The notes under the pieces are model-generated. The model did no database searches, was not told the DNA's origin, and saw only the letters and a program-made list of their open reading frames with translations. The translations under genes and the position numbers were made by a program. From Acetobacterium woodii (GTDB taxonomy: Bacteria > Bacillota > Clostridia > Eubacteriales > Eubacteriaceae), in the NCBI GenBank assembly GCA_016213825.1, contig JACQZP010000022.1:1-41146 (forward strand): a DNA stretch of 41,146 nt, in the 5' to 3' direction. Shown one piece after another: positions 9,896 through 18,008 of this stretch (within the stretch, counting starts at the first letter, position 1; each line of letters begins with the position of its first letter).

Positions 9896-9929
9896 AAAAA
9901 GCCCTGAAAAAGAAAATCTCTTTCAGGGC
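9896..9929 (-). terminator. Rho-independent terminator after the DUF6440-like gene
   Basis: GCCCTGAAA and TTTCAGGGC form a perfect 9-bp stem, followed on the minus strand by TTTTT. It lies just past the stop codon at 9941 and separates this small gene from enolase. Confidence 0.85.
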
Positions 9930-9940
9930 ATAACTCTATT

Positions 9941-10135
9941 TTAATTTTCAGGAGCAATTAAGGGTTCGCCTTCCTCATCAATGAGCACAGTGAGTCCGCC
10001 GCCAAATTGGTCAAAATGGTATAAATAGTTGATTCCAGTTTCAGTATCTTCAATAATTTTACACCCGGACGTCTCTCCGGTAGGTTCATTGAGTACTATT
10101 TTAAATCGGTTTTTCTTTTGTTTTTTTGTTTTCAT
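9941..10135 (-). CDS. Small DUF6440-like protein
   Basis: A 64-residue soluble protein. A Lys-rich start is followed by RFKIVLNEPTGETSGCKIIEDTETGINYLYHFDQFGGGLTVLID (quoted only in part here by motif: RFKIV, ETGINYLY, GGGLTVLID), which resembles the short DUF6440 proteins common in Firmicutes. The function is unknown. GGAGAAAAGG precedes the ATG and a strong terminator follows, so it is a genuine single-gene transcript. Confidence 0.75.
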   Translation of the reverse strand: MKTKKQKKNRFKIVLNEPTGETSGCKIIEDTETGINYLYHFDQFGGGLTVLIDEEGEPLIAPEN

Positions 10136-10268
10136 TTCTATCCTTTTCTCCTCTTAAATCAAGTAGGCCGATTTCATTATAACCAATCCCGACTGAAAAA
10201 TCAATTTTTCAATGTAAAAATTTTGAGTAACTAAAGTTTACCACTTTGATATTTTAACTATACGAATT

Positions 10269-11498
10269 CTAGCTGAAGCGGCGATCAATGATGCGAACGC
10301 TTTTTTTCTCGGACCGCGGCAAAAAACCCATTGGGTTTGCAATGGGAATAACACTCAAACCCACCCGGGATTTAAACTGGCGTTTCACCTCGGCTTCGAT
10401 TCCCTGTTTGTCAACCCCATCATGGATTTCAAAGGCCAGGAACACGCAGTCTTTGCCCTCTTGATGATCCACCGTGGCCAGGTATTCGCTGCTGACTCCA
10501 TCGACAGTTTTTAACAGCTCATCAATCTGGCCGGGATAAATATTAACCCCTTTTACCTTGACCATATCGTCCGTCCGGCCGATGATCCGGTCATGTTTGG
10601 GGTGCGGCGAACCGCAAGGGCAAGGGCCGGGAATAAAACGGGTAATATCATGGGTACGATAGCGCAGTAGCGGTGCCCCTTCTTTACGGAAGGTGGTGAT
10701 CACCAGTTCGCCATACTCGCCCATGGGCACCGGTTTGAGGGTTTCCTGATCGAGAATTTCAAAATAAAGATAGTCTGACCAGTAATGCAGGCCGTCGTGC
10801 TCACTGCAGTCAATGGAAATGCCGGGACCGTAAATTTCAGTCAGCCCGTAGATATCAAAAAGCTCAATGCCCAGTTCTTCGGCAATGCGGCTGCGCATTT
10901 TATCGCCCCAGCGTTCCGAACCGATGATCCCTCTTTGCAAATGAAGCTGCTCACCCAGGTTCTGGTTGGCAACCTCTTCAGCTAACAGCAGCGCATAGGA
11001 AGATGTGGAGGCCAGTACCGTTGATTTTAAATCCACCATCATCTGCAATTGCTTTTGGGTGTTACCCGGACCCATGGGAATGGCCATGGCGCCCATTTTT
11101 TCGGCACCGGCCTGAAATCCGATGCCGGCAGTCCAGAGCCCGTATCCCGGGGTAATCTGAATCCGATCCTCATTGGTCATGCCGGCATAAAGATAGCAGC
11201 GGCTGAACATCGTCGCCCAGTCCTCTACATCTTTGGCGGTATAGGGAATAATCACCGGCTGACCGGTGGTTCCGGATGAGGAGTGAATCCGCACGACCTC
11301 ACTGTCAGGAACGGCCTGTAAGCCCAGCGGGTAGGCGTTTCGCAAATCGCTTTTATCCGTAAATGGCAGCTTTTCAAAATCTGCCATGGTTTTCACATCT
11401 GCCGCCACAACCCCGGCTTCTTTAAATCGTTTCTGGTAAAAAGGACTTTTTTCTTCTAATCGTTTGACTAAATCCTGTAGATTCTTTAATGCTTCCAT
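10269..11498 (-). CDS. paaK: Phenylacetate-CoA ligase family enzyme
   Basis: AMP-forming acyl/aryl-CoA ligase of 409 residues, the size of the PaaK family. Motifs are HSSSGTTGQPVIIPYT (ATP-binding P-loop), FDIYGLTEIYGPG (A5-like), RYRTHDI, GRTDDMVKVKG and the C-terminal domain with the YPGQIDE and FLPRSEKK segments. The start is the ATG at 11498 behind GAGGAAAG. The longer open frame upstream runs into the T-box leader and is not coding. In anaerobes such enzymes activate aryl acetates formed from aromatic amino acids, or release them in the energy-conserving direction; the exact substrate is not shown here. The T-box makes expression depend on an uncharged tRNA, supporting a link to amino acid metabolism. 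Confidence 0.9.
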   Translation of the reverse strand: MEALKNLQDLVKRLEEKSPFYQKRFKEAGVVAADVKTMADFEKLPFTDKSDLRNAYPLGLQAVPDSEVVRIHSSSGTTGQPVIIPYTAKDVEDWATMFSRCYLYAGMTNEDRIQITPGYGLWTAGIGFQAGAEKMGAMAIPMGPGNTQKQLQMMVDLKSTVLASTSSYALLLAEEVANQNLGEQLHLQRGIIGSERWGDKMRSRIAEELGIELFDIYGLTEIYGPGISIDCSEHDGLHYWSDYLYFEILDQETLKPVPMGEYGELVITTFRKEGAPLLRYRTHDITRFIPGPCPCGSPHPKHDRIIGRTDDMVKVKGVNIYPGQIDELLKTVDGVSSEYLATVDHQEGKDCVFLAFEIHDGVDKQGIEAEVKRQFKSRVGLSVIPIANPMGFLPRSEKKSVRIIDRRFS

Positions 11499-11516
11499 TG
11501 ACTTTCCTCTTTCTCT

Positions 11517-11810
11517 ATAAAAAAAGACCCATCCCTTCATTGTATTGCTACAATAAAAGGATGAGTCATCATAACCCACGGTACCACCTTTATTCGCCAG
11601 TCATATTTCTGATCGGCGCACTTTAACAAACAAATGCTATCACATTTGCCATCAAATAACGCTGATGAAACGTCGTGAAATACTCAGGCTCAGCCCTTTC
11701 CTCACACCCTCGGGTGCCCATTTACCAATCCGCTTCTTATCAGGCTTCCACCGCCCCCGACTCGCTTTAAATGCGCTAATGGTTTTACTCCACCTTCACA
11801 GGTTTGCTTT
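11517..11810 (-). promoter_or_regulatory. T-box riboswitch leader
   Basis: The minus strand carries the T-box core AAGGTGGTACCGTGG (11590-11576), which pairs with the tRNA acceptor end. An intrinsic terminator follows directly (about 11567-11519: GACTCATCC... paired with GGGATGGGTC, then seven Ts). In stem I the helix GGTG/CACC closes a specifier loop with GAGTAAA on one side and AAATGGG on the other. The loop could present UGG (Trp) or AUG (Met); UGG fits a phenylacetate/indole-type enzyme better, but this is inference. Uncharged tRNA would favour antitermination and paaK expression. Confidence 0.9.
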
Positions 11811-11816
11811 TTTATG

Positions 11817-11845
11817 AGTATAGCTTTTATTTTTAGTCTTGTCAA
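11817..11845 (-). promoter_or_regulatory. Sigma-A promoter of the T-box/paaK transcript
   Basis: On the minus strand TTGACA (11845-11840), 17 bp, then TATACT (11822-11817). Transcription would start near 11810, at the 5' end of the T-box leader. Confidence 0.8.
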
Positions 11846-11850
11846 GACCA

Positions 11851-14007
11851 TCATTTAATCACACCATTTTCAAGGCAAACCGCTAGATTCATCTTCTTTT
11901 CGCCGGCTGTTTCAAAATGAATGCTGGCAATGGCACCCGTTCGCTCAATAATGGTACCTTCCCCAAAACGCTGATGAAAAATGGTCGTTCCTTCTTGATA
12001 ACTGGTCAGATCCACATTTAATTCATCGGGTCGACCGGTATGATAGTCCTGCCATTTAACACTCTGGTTACCAAAGCTCTCTTTGCTTCGCGGTTTTGCT
12101 GCTGTTTTGCCGGGCTTTGACTGCTTCTTTGGCAGGCCATCGATCAGATAGGTAATAAAAGGCGAGGGTTTGATATCCTTCTCCCGATGTTTGACACAAA
12201 TAAAAATAAGTTCTTTTTTGGCGCGGGTGGCGCCCACATAAAAAAGTCGGACTTCCTCAGCGTAGGCCTTTTCATCCTCGGGATCATTGGACACATTGGG
12301 AATCTGGCCTTGGGTGGCATCGATAATAAATACCTTTTCAAATTCCAGTCCTTTGCTGGAATGAAGGGTGGATAGAGTTACCCGGGGGATTTTATTTTTT
12401 CTGGTTTGAGGTTCTCTGAGTTTTTCCTCCAGCACCTCCAATTTTTCAAAAAATTCCGGAAAATTGGGAACCCGCCCCCCCAGAATCCGCAACACCGATA
12501 GTTTTTGTTCAATGTTTTCTTCAGATTGGCCGGAACTGATTCTGAAATTTAAATAAGAACGATATCCCAGATCATCCAGAATCATCGGAATGCCTTTTTG
12601 AGGACCAGCGCTTTTTAATCGCTTGAAACCAGCTTTCAACTCTTTGAGCTTTTTGATCTGCCAGGCTCGTTCGCCGCTGATTTTAATTAAAGCATCAAAG
12701 ACATTTTCACCGGTTTTGACCTGCCTGGTCATTTGGTTAATGGTTTCCCGGGAAATGGCCGCATCCATCTTATAGTAAACCTGGGTAAACACATTCATGT
12801 TTCCAGGATCACAGGCAAACTGATAAAAGAGCTGAATATCTTTAATCAGGAAATGGGTGAAAAACTGAGGGCTGTGTTCCTTGATATGGTAGGCTATATT
12901 TTCCCCATCCAGCAGATCCACCAGCGGGATGGCTGACTCATTGTTACGATATAACACCGCAATTTCCTTCCCTTCCCGCTTGATGGCTTCAATGATCAGC
13001 TGGTATTGGGCTTCACTGGATTTGACCCATTCTCTGGTGATGGGTACTCCGGAGCCATTTGGGGTTGACATTTCTTTCTTATACCGTTCATGGTTGAGCT
13101 TAATAAAAGCATTGGCCTTTTCCACAATCTCTTTGGTGCTTCGATAGTTGGTTTCCATTAAAAGAACCTCTCCCTGGGGCCAGGTCTCTTTAAAGGCCAG
13201 CAAGGATTCCGGGAATGCCCCCCGAAAACCGTAAATACTCTGATCCTCATCGCCAACCATAAAAAGATTTCCAGTTTTCCCAGTTAACAGTTCAATAATC
13301 TTGAATTGAATCTTGGAGGTATCCTGCGCTTCGTCTAAATGGATATATTTATATTTGTCCTGAAAAAACGTCAGCATTTGCGGATATTTTTTCAATAGTC
13401 CCCAGGCATATTTTAAAATATCGTCAAAATCCATGAGCTGTTGCTTCAGTTTATGGGTTTCGTAGGCTTCGTATATTTTCGGAAAATCAACTTCCATGGT
13501 CGGCAGCAATTTTATTTCATCATCGGTCAACATCATGTTCTTACAAAAACCGATCCGTTGACAGATTTCACCTAGTTCAATCTCGCCGGGATGTTCCTTA
13601 AACAGGTGCAGATAAAGTTCTCTAATCACCGGTGTGGTATTAGCCAGCACCGTATGGGCCCGGCGACGGTAGCTCCGTTCATAGTGACGGATCACCGCCA
13701 GGGAAAAGCTGTGAATTGTGCTGAAGTGGAGGGCTTCGGCCTCGCTTTCTCCAAACATTTTCTGATAGCGTTGTTTAAGATCTCTGGCACCCATGCGACT
13801 AAAGGTCAGCGTCAGGATCTCGCCCGGATCGATCTTCTCCACCCTTAGCATATAGGCAATCCGGCAAATAATCACGGTCGTTTTTCCACTTCCCGGCACT
13901 GCCAGCAGTAAACTCTGCCCTTTAATTTGAACCAGCGCTTTTTCCTGTTGCTCATTTAGTTTTATTTGATAGGATTCTTTGAAATTTTCATAAGTTTTCA
14001 TAACCAC
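11851..14007 (-). CDS. UvrD/PcrA-like ATP-dependent DNA helicase
   Basis: SF1A 3'-5' DNA helicase of 718 residues, probably for DNA repair or replication restart. Visible motifs are Q-motif LNEQQEKAL, Walker A AVPGSGKTT (about 36-44), TFSRMGARDLKQRY (Ia), YKYIHLDEAQDTS (II), LFMVGDEDQSIYGFRGA (III), METNYRS (IV), VTLSTLHSSKGLEFEKVF (V) and EEVRLFYVGATRAKKEL (VI). The C-terminal segment (IFHQRFGEGTIIERTG...IHFETAGEKK) resembles the PcrA C-terminal domain that contacts RNA polymerase. The start may be GTG 14007 or ATG 14001; no strong ribosome-binding site decides. The stop is only a few bases from the promoter of the T-box transcript. Confidence 0.92.
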   Translation of the reverse strand: MVMKTYENFKESYQIKLNEQQEKALVQIKGQSLLLAVPGSGKTTVIICRIAYMLRVEKIDPGEILTLTFSRMGARDLKQRYQKMFGESEAEALHFSTIHSFSLAVIRHYERSYRRRAHTVLANTTPVIRELYLHLFKEHPGEIELGEICQRIGFCKNMMLTDDEIKLLPTMEVDFPKIYEAYETHKLKQQLMDFDDILKYAWGLLKKYPQMLTFFQDKYKYIHLDEAQDTSKIQFKIIELLTGKTGNLFMVGDEDQSIYGFRGAFPESLLAFKETWPQGEVLLMETNYRSTKEIVEKANAFIKLNHERYKKEMSTPNGSGVPITREWVKSSEAQYQLIIEAIKREGKEIAVLYRNNESAIPLVDLLDGENIAYHIKEHSPQFFTHFLIKDIQLFYQFACDPGNMNVFTQVYYKMDAAISRETINQMTRQVKTGENVFDALIKISGERAWQIKKLKELKAGFKRLKSAGPQKGIPMILDDLGYRSYLNFRISSGQSEENIEQKLSVLRILGGRVPNFPEFFEKLEVLEEKLREPQTRKNKIPRVTLSTLHSSKGLEFEKVFIIDATQGQIPNVSNDPEDEKAYAEEVRLFYVGATRAKKELIFICVKHREKDIKPSPFITYLIDGLPKKQSKPGKTAAKPRSKESFGNQSVKWQDYHTGRPDELNVDLTSYQEGTTIFHQRFGEGTIIERTGAIASIHFETAGEKKMNLAVCLENGVIK

Positions 14008-14090
14008 TATTATATCTGAAAACTTTTTTTTAATCCAGTTTATGCTATACTATATAAAAATTCTTATTGAAAATAACGAAGGAGATCGTC

Positions 14091-14405
14091 ATGGCAAAAG
14101 CAACGATAATGAGTGGAGTTTGCGGTTTTAAAACAGAAGTCACCGCTGAAAAATCCGACCGTAGTAAGGTAGTCCTCGAAATTCAATCAGACTGTCCGGC
14201 TTTCAAAGATCTAAACACATCGCTTATCGAGGTCGATGGTATGGATTGTATTATGAGCAAGGTTGGCGAAGGGCCCATTTATGAAGCCTGTCGCATTGAT
14301 TGTAAACATAGTGCTTGTCCTGTTCCGATGGGTATAATAAAAGTTGTCGAAGTTGCTGCCGGTTTGGCCTTGCCTAGGGACGTCACTGTAACATTGACGA
14401 AATAA
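14091..14405 (+). CDS. Small Cys-rich protein, DUF6951-like
   Basis: A 104-residue soluble protein of unknown function. The start at 14091 follows AAGGAGAT; an in-frame upstream ATG has no such site. Six or more Cys occur in short motifs (SGVCGFKTEV, SDCPAF, MDCIMSK, YEACRIDCKHSACPVP), suggesting metal or Fe-S binding or redox chemistry. It resembles the small DUF6951 family found in anaerobic Firmicutes; this assignment is from memory of the pattern. It is divergent from the helicase gene, with TATACT at about 14046-14051 as a possible -10 box. Confidence 0.75.
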   Translation: MAKATIMSGVCGFKTEVTAEKSDRSKVVLEIQSDCPAFKDLNTSLIEVDGMDCIMSKVGEGPIYEACRIDCKHSACPVPMGIIKVVEVAAGLALPRDVTVTLTK

Positions 14406-14556
14406 GCACACTATTAGAAAATTTCTATTCACTTTTTTTCATAACGCACTCCATTTGTTCTTTGTCAAGTTTTTATCTTGATTATAAAAGCTCATTAAGT
14501 TATAATAAAGATATCTACAAGTCTATTAAATTTTGAACAGAGGAAGGAGTACCGTT

Positions 14557-14859
14557 ATGAGTTTTGAAGATGGCATGAAGGGTTTTACTTTTGGAATCAT
14601 CGCACTTATTTGTTGGGCTGTCGGTTTTATTTTAGGATTATTACAAGTTGGAGGAGCTTTCTCTTCAATATTGGGTCTGGCTGTTTTAGTCTTTGCGATC
14701 CTGGCTTTTGTCTTTGGCAGAAAAGAGTATGCTGCTGATCCTTCAAACAAAAAAGCAAAAACCGGAAAAACAATTGGTCTTGTTGTTATTATTCTAGAAA
14801 TCGTATTTTTGGTTCTTACCGTCGTCTTAGTTGGTGTTTTAGCCGCAATGTTCATCTAA
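14557..14859 (+). CDS. Small integral membrane protein (DUF4190-like)
   Basis: A 100-residue protein with three hydrophobic segments: about 10-30 (FGIIALICWAVGFILGLLQ), 33-52 (ILGLAVLVFAILAFVFG) and 70-99. A short polar loop (RKEYAADPSNKKAKTGK) separates the second and third. The start is the ATG at 14557 behind GGAAGGAG. The layout is like DUF4190-type small membrane proteins; the function is unknown. A strong hairpin terminator follows. Confidence 0.75.
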   Translation: MSFEDGMKGFTFGIIALICWAVGFILGLLQVGGAFSSILGLAVLVFAILAFVFGRKEYAADPSNKKAKTGKTIGLVVIILEIVFLVLTVVLVGVLAAMFI

Positions 14860-14892
14860 TTTATCCCGTTCTCATACTTAAAAACTACCGTT

Positions 14893-14931
14893 AAAAAGCA
14901 CCATTCAGCTAAATATGAATGGTGCTTTTTT
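14893..14931. terminator. Bidirectional Rho-independent terminator
   Basis: GCACCATTCA (14898-14907) pairs with TGAATGGTGC (14916-14925). A-run before and T-run after give U-tracts in both directions. It serves the plus-strand small membrane protein gene and the minus-strand permease pair. Confidence 0.9.
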
Positions 14932-14962
14932 GAATAAATAGATTTTCCATGTCGCTTTTCTG

Positions 14963-15514
14963 CTAACTCATTTTTCTTGCCAGTTCATAAATCTCCCGTT
15001 CATCATCATCCGTTAATATCTTTTCCATGGCAAAGGCAATAATCAACACCCCAAAGATATCCATCACAAAACGAATCAGGGTGAATTTGATTCCCATAGC
15101 CGATACTTCAAATAATAATAATGGGATCTTCATCGAAGCCCAGGCGCCAACAATAATCCAGACATTGGCCAAGCGGCTGCCCTTGTTAAGAAATACCCCC
15201 GCCACCGGAAAAGCCCCATAGAGCGGACCGGCGGCAGCTGATCCGAGAAAAAAGCCCAGCAGAATACCGACAATACCAGAGTCTTTCCCCATGTATTTTA
15301 CCATCGTTTCTTTTTTTACCCACACATCCAGCAAGCCAATTAGAATAAAGATGGGTGGTAGCACCCCTAACATACCAAGAATATTCTCCAGCGCTGCTCC
15401 ATAAATCTTTATTCCCAGAGCCGGTTTAACCGCTAAAATAACCAGGGTCACAACGATCATAACCAGTAAAAAACGGTACTGTTTCAAGATTTCCATGCTT
15501 TTCTTATTTATCAT
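14963..15514 (-). CDS. Permease, second half (DUF318/YraQ-type)
   Basis: A 183-residue integral membrane protein. The start is ATG 15514, which overlaps the stop codon of the upstream gene (ATGA), so the longer open frame is not used. Hydrophobic segments cover FLLVMIVVTLVILAVKPAL, LGVLPPIFILIGLLDVWV, the glycine-rich GIVGILLGFFLGSAAAGPLYGAFPVAGVFL, VWIIVGAWASMKIPLLLFEV and RFVMDIFGVLIIAFAME. The GSAAAGPLYGAFP motif is typical of the second half of the DUF318 (PF03773) permeases such as ArsP-like proteins. It probably pairs with the preceding half as a heterodimer. The substrate is unknown. Confidence 0.8.
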   Translation of the reverse strand: MINKKSMEILKQYRFLLVMIVVTLVILAVKPALGIKIYGAALENILGMLGVLPPIFILIGLLDVWVKKETMVKYMGKDSGIVGILLGFFLGSAAAGPLYGAFPVAGVFLNKGSRLANVWIIVGAWASMKIPLLLFEVSAMGIKFTLIRFVMDIFGVLIIAFAMEKILTDDDEREIYELARKMS

Positions 15515-15990
15515 AACAAGACCCCCATCACCATCGCAACCAGAATTGAAAAAACAAAGCCCATCCCATTTCTTAAAAACGTTGCTTTTTTGCCAAAATA
15601 AAGGAACTCCATCGGCATGGTTACAATCCCAACCATCATCAAAGTCGATACAAAAGCCCCAATCTGCATGTATCCGGCCCCATTTTCCAGTAACGCTGCC
15701 GCCAGAGGAAATGCAACAAAGCCGGGAATTAGAGTAATCGAGCCGATAATCGAGGCAATCAGCACTCCAACCCAACCCGAATCTGCTCCAATCAATTGAG
15801 AAATTTGCTGGGCTGACAGAATGCTCAGCAGAACCCCAATCAAAAGAATAATTGCCAGAAATTGGGGCATTATATTAGCGAAGGCTTTCCAGGCCTTTTT
15901 TAATGCCAGAATGGTATTTTCCCTGCTTTTCACAAAGGAAAAAATTAATCCGATGGCTGCCAATCCATAAAACACAAGTGTCATTATCAT
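15511..15990 (-). CDS. Permease, first half (DUF318/YraQ-type)
   Basis: A 159-residue membrane protein with about four to five hydrophobic segments (LVFYGLAAIGLIFSFV, FLAIILLIGVLLSIL, GVLIASIIGSITLIPGFVAFPLAAALL, IGAFVSTLMMVGIVTMPMEFL, GMGFVFSILVAMVMGVLL). The motif GSITLIPGFVAFPLAAALL matches the SAxxGxxxxxxFP-like repeat seen in the other half. Start at 15990 behind GAGGGAAAAG. It overlaps the next gene by 4 nt, implying translational coupling and a two-subunit transporter. Confidence 0.78.
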   Translation of the reverse strand: MIMTLVFYGLAAIGLIFSFVKSRENTILALKKAWKAFANIMPQFLAIILLIGVLLSILSAQQISQLIGADSGWVGVLIASIIGSITLIPGFVAFPLAAALLENGAGYMQIGAFVSTLMMVGIVTMPMEFLYFGKKATFLRNGMGFVFSILVAMVMGVLL

Positions 15991-16127
15991 CTCTTTTCCC
16001 TCATTTCCTTTTGTCTTTTTGGAAACCCAAGATTTTACTTTTTGATTATCCCAAAACCCTGACTGATCTTTCTGCGAAAGCGTTTGCTCTTTCTGCCATA
16101 TTTTTAAATCAGTTCGGCATCATTGAA

Positions 16128-16898
16128 TTATTTTGACGCAATGAAAAAAATCCGTTTGAATTCAAATAAAATTTTGCCGTTTTTCTGAACATTATACCCT
16201 TTTTTGATTTCATTCAGTACTTTTTTATAAAATCCATCCCGGTCGGCTTCCTCAAATCGATCTGCATAAGGTCTTAGTCCAGTACTCATACAGAATTTTA
16301 AAATTTCTTCATGATTATTCATAATGTGTAAATAATTTGTTTGCCATAGTTCAATCTTTGAAAAATAATTCACCAATTCATCATAATAAAAGCCTGGTGA
16401 ATAAGATCTGAATAAATCTTTTTCGATCCCCTTGAAAATATCTTCATTATATGTCTTGACCGCTTCGCCAATACATCCAGCAATTGTCATCGCCGAGAAA
16501 TAAGGGATTTGAACCGCCAGTATGCCATCTGGCTCAAGCATTTCACTTAAATTTCCGATCACACCTGCCTGATTTTCAAGCCATTGCAAAGCGGCATTTG
16601 AAAAAACCAAATCAAATTTCCCCAGATCATTCATCGGTTTGCTGCAGTCTCGTTCCAGCCAGTTTACATCTGTAACAGTTGTTCTTGCTTGTTTTAACAT
16701 CGCTGGCGACGAATCCGCTCCCACAATTTCAGCTTCTTTAAAGCGATTTCGCAATGGCATGGTACTCATTCCCGATCCACAGCCAACATCGATGATCCGT
16801 TTAAATGAATCGCCTTCGATTCGATTGACCAGATCGATTGAAGGTTGTATCCGTTCTTTTTCAAATTGACGATACAGTTTTACATTCCAGTCTTCCAT
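16128..16898 (-). CDS. Class I SAM-dependent methyltransferase (trans-aconitate methyltransferase-like)
   Basis: A 256-residue cytosolic methyltransferase. Motif I IIDVGCGSGMSTMPL binds S-adenosylmethionine, the acidic residue of motif II lies in EIVGADSSPAML, and the motif DLVFSNAALQWLEN is the one seen in trans-aconitate 2-methyltransferases (Tam). The C-terminal half is more variable, so the substrate is uncertain. It is divergent from the LysR-type gene at 17022, which could control it. Confidence 0.82.
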   Translation of the reverse strand: MEDWNVKLYRQFEKERIQPSIDLVNRIEGDSFKRIIDVGCGSGMSTMPLRNRFKEAEIVGADSSPAMLKQARTTVTDVNWLERDCSKPMNDLGKFDLVFSNAALQWLENQAGVIGNLSEMLEPDGILAVQIPYFSAMTIAGCIGEAVKTYNEDIFKGIEKDLFRSYSPGFYYDELVNYFSKIELWQTNYLHIMNNHEEILKFCMSTGLRPYADRFEEADRDGFYKKVLNEIKKGYNVQKNGKILFEFKRIFFIASK

Positions 16899-17021
16899 GA
16901 TCTTTGCCCTCCCATGAATTTTCTTTTCGAATTGATTGTTATATTATATCGGATATTGTATAATTTGTGAAATGAATGTTATTGATCACATTCATTCGAA
17001 ATTATGATTACAGGAGTCCCA

Positions 17022-17882
17022 ATGGATACGCAACACTTAAAAACCTTTATTCAGTTATCATCCACCAAAAATTTTACCCAAACTGCCAAACAGCTTTTTG
17101 TTGCCCAATCTACCGTCACCAACCGCATCAACGAACTGGAAAAAACCCTTGGCAAACAACTGTTCGCGCGTGATAAAAAACAGGTTGCCTTAACCGCCGA
17201 AGGTCAGTTGTTTTTAAGTTATGCCCAGCGATTGCTGGAACTGGAAGAAACAGCCATTGAGCAAATTAATTCACCTGATTTTAATCGTAAGCTGATTCGC
17301 TTCGGGACCACTAATTCTATCTATGAGAATTACTTATACCCCATTATTCGTTCGGTGCTATCGAATGACTTAAATACCGCTTCAAAAATAATTATCAATC
17401 ATTCCTTTGAGATTCTTACCTTTCTTCAGGATGGTCTGATTGATATTGCTTTTACTTATATCCCTTTTAATAAAAGCGGCTATCTCTGCACCCCCTTTAA
17501 AGAGGATGAATTGATTCTGGTAACCAGTAAGAATAATAGCGATTTTATCAATGGCATTGTTCAAAAGGACTTAATCGCACTCGATTACTTATTCTGTAAT
17601 TTCGCCCTTCAGAAAGTCGGGCTTTTCATTCGGGAATTATTTCCACCTCATCATCAATTTAAATTCGAAATTGATAACAGCAGCAAGTTAATTCCGTTCT
17701 TACTGGATGGGATTGGCTACAGTTTCCTGCCCAAAAGTCTGATTTCCCAGTATCTTGATGATCATTCGCTGATTTCCATCCCACTATTGGACTTTAATAC
17801 CCCCACTATCAAAAGTTACTATACTTATAAATGTGATGATTCTTTTGTTTTGACTAAAATCATCCCTTTGATTAAAGAATAA
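17022..17882 (+). CDS. LysR-family transcriptional regulator
   Basis: DNA-binding regulator of 286 residues. The N-terminal winged helix-turn-helix spans about 1-60 (LKTFIQLSSTKNFTQTAKQLFVAQSTVTNRINELEKTLGKQLFARDKKQVALTAEG, recognised by its FTQTAKQL, AQSTVTNRI and GKQLFAR motifs). The periplasmic-binding-like effector domain covers about 88-286. The start is the ATG at 17022 behind CAGGAG. It is divergent from the methyltransferase gene, the usual arrangement for a LysR regulator and its target; the effector is unknown. Confidence 0.9.
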   Translation: MDTQHLKTFIQLSSTKNFTQTAKQLFVAQSTVTNRINELEKTLGKQLFARDKKQVALTAEGQLFLSYAQRLLELEETAIEQINSPDFNRKLIRFGTTNSIYENYLYPIIRSVLSNDLNTASKIIINHSFEILTFLQDGLIDIAFTYIPFNKSGYLCTPFKEDELILVTSKNNSDFINGIVQKDLIALDYLFCNFALQKVGLFIRELFPPHHQFKFEIDNSSKLIPFLLDGIGYSFLPKSLISQYLDDHSLISIPLLDFNTPTIKSYYTYKCDDSFVLTKIIPLIKE

Positions 17883-17926
17883 GTTGTTGCAGGATGATTG
17901 ATTATCAAAGTCGTAAACCACCGTAT

Positions 17927-17976
17927 AAAAAACACCCGATCGAAAAGACTTCATCGTCGTCTTTTTAATCGGGTGT
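17927..17976. terminator. Terminator between the LysR gene and the alcohol dehydrogenase gene
   Basis: ACACCCGAT (17932-17940) and ATCGGGTGT (17968-17976) form a perfect 9-bp outer stem with an inner hairpin-like GACTTCATCGTCGTC. The A-run at 17926-17931 gives a U-tract on the minus strand, so it mainly ends the convergent alcohol dehydrogenase transcript. Confidence 0.75.
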
Positions 17977-18008
17977 AATTATTCAGTTATAAATTTGTTG
18001 AAATCGCT

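Noticed and set aside
11499-11579. N-terminal extension of the phenylacetate-CoA ligase frame
   Set aside because: It lies over the T-box core and terminator; the ATG at 11498 has GAGGAAAG and matches the family start.
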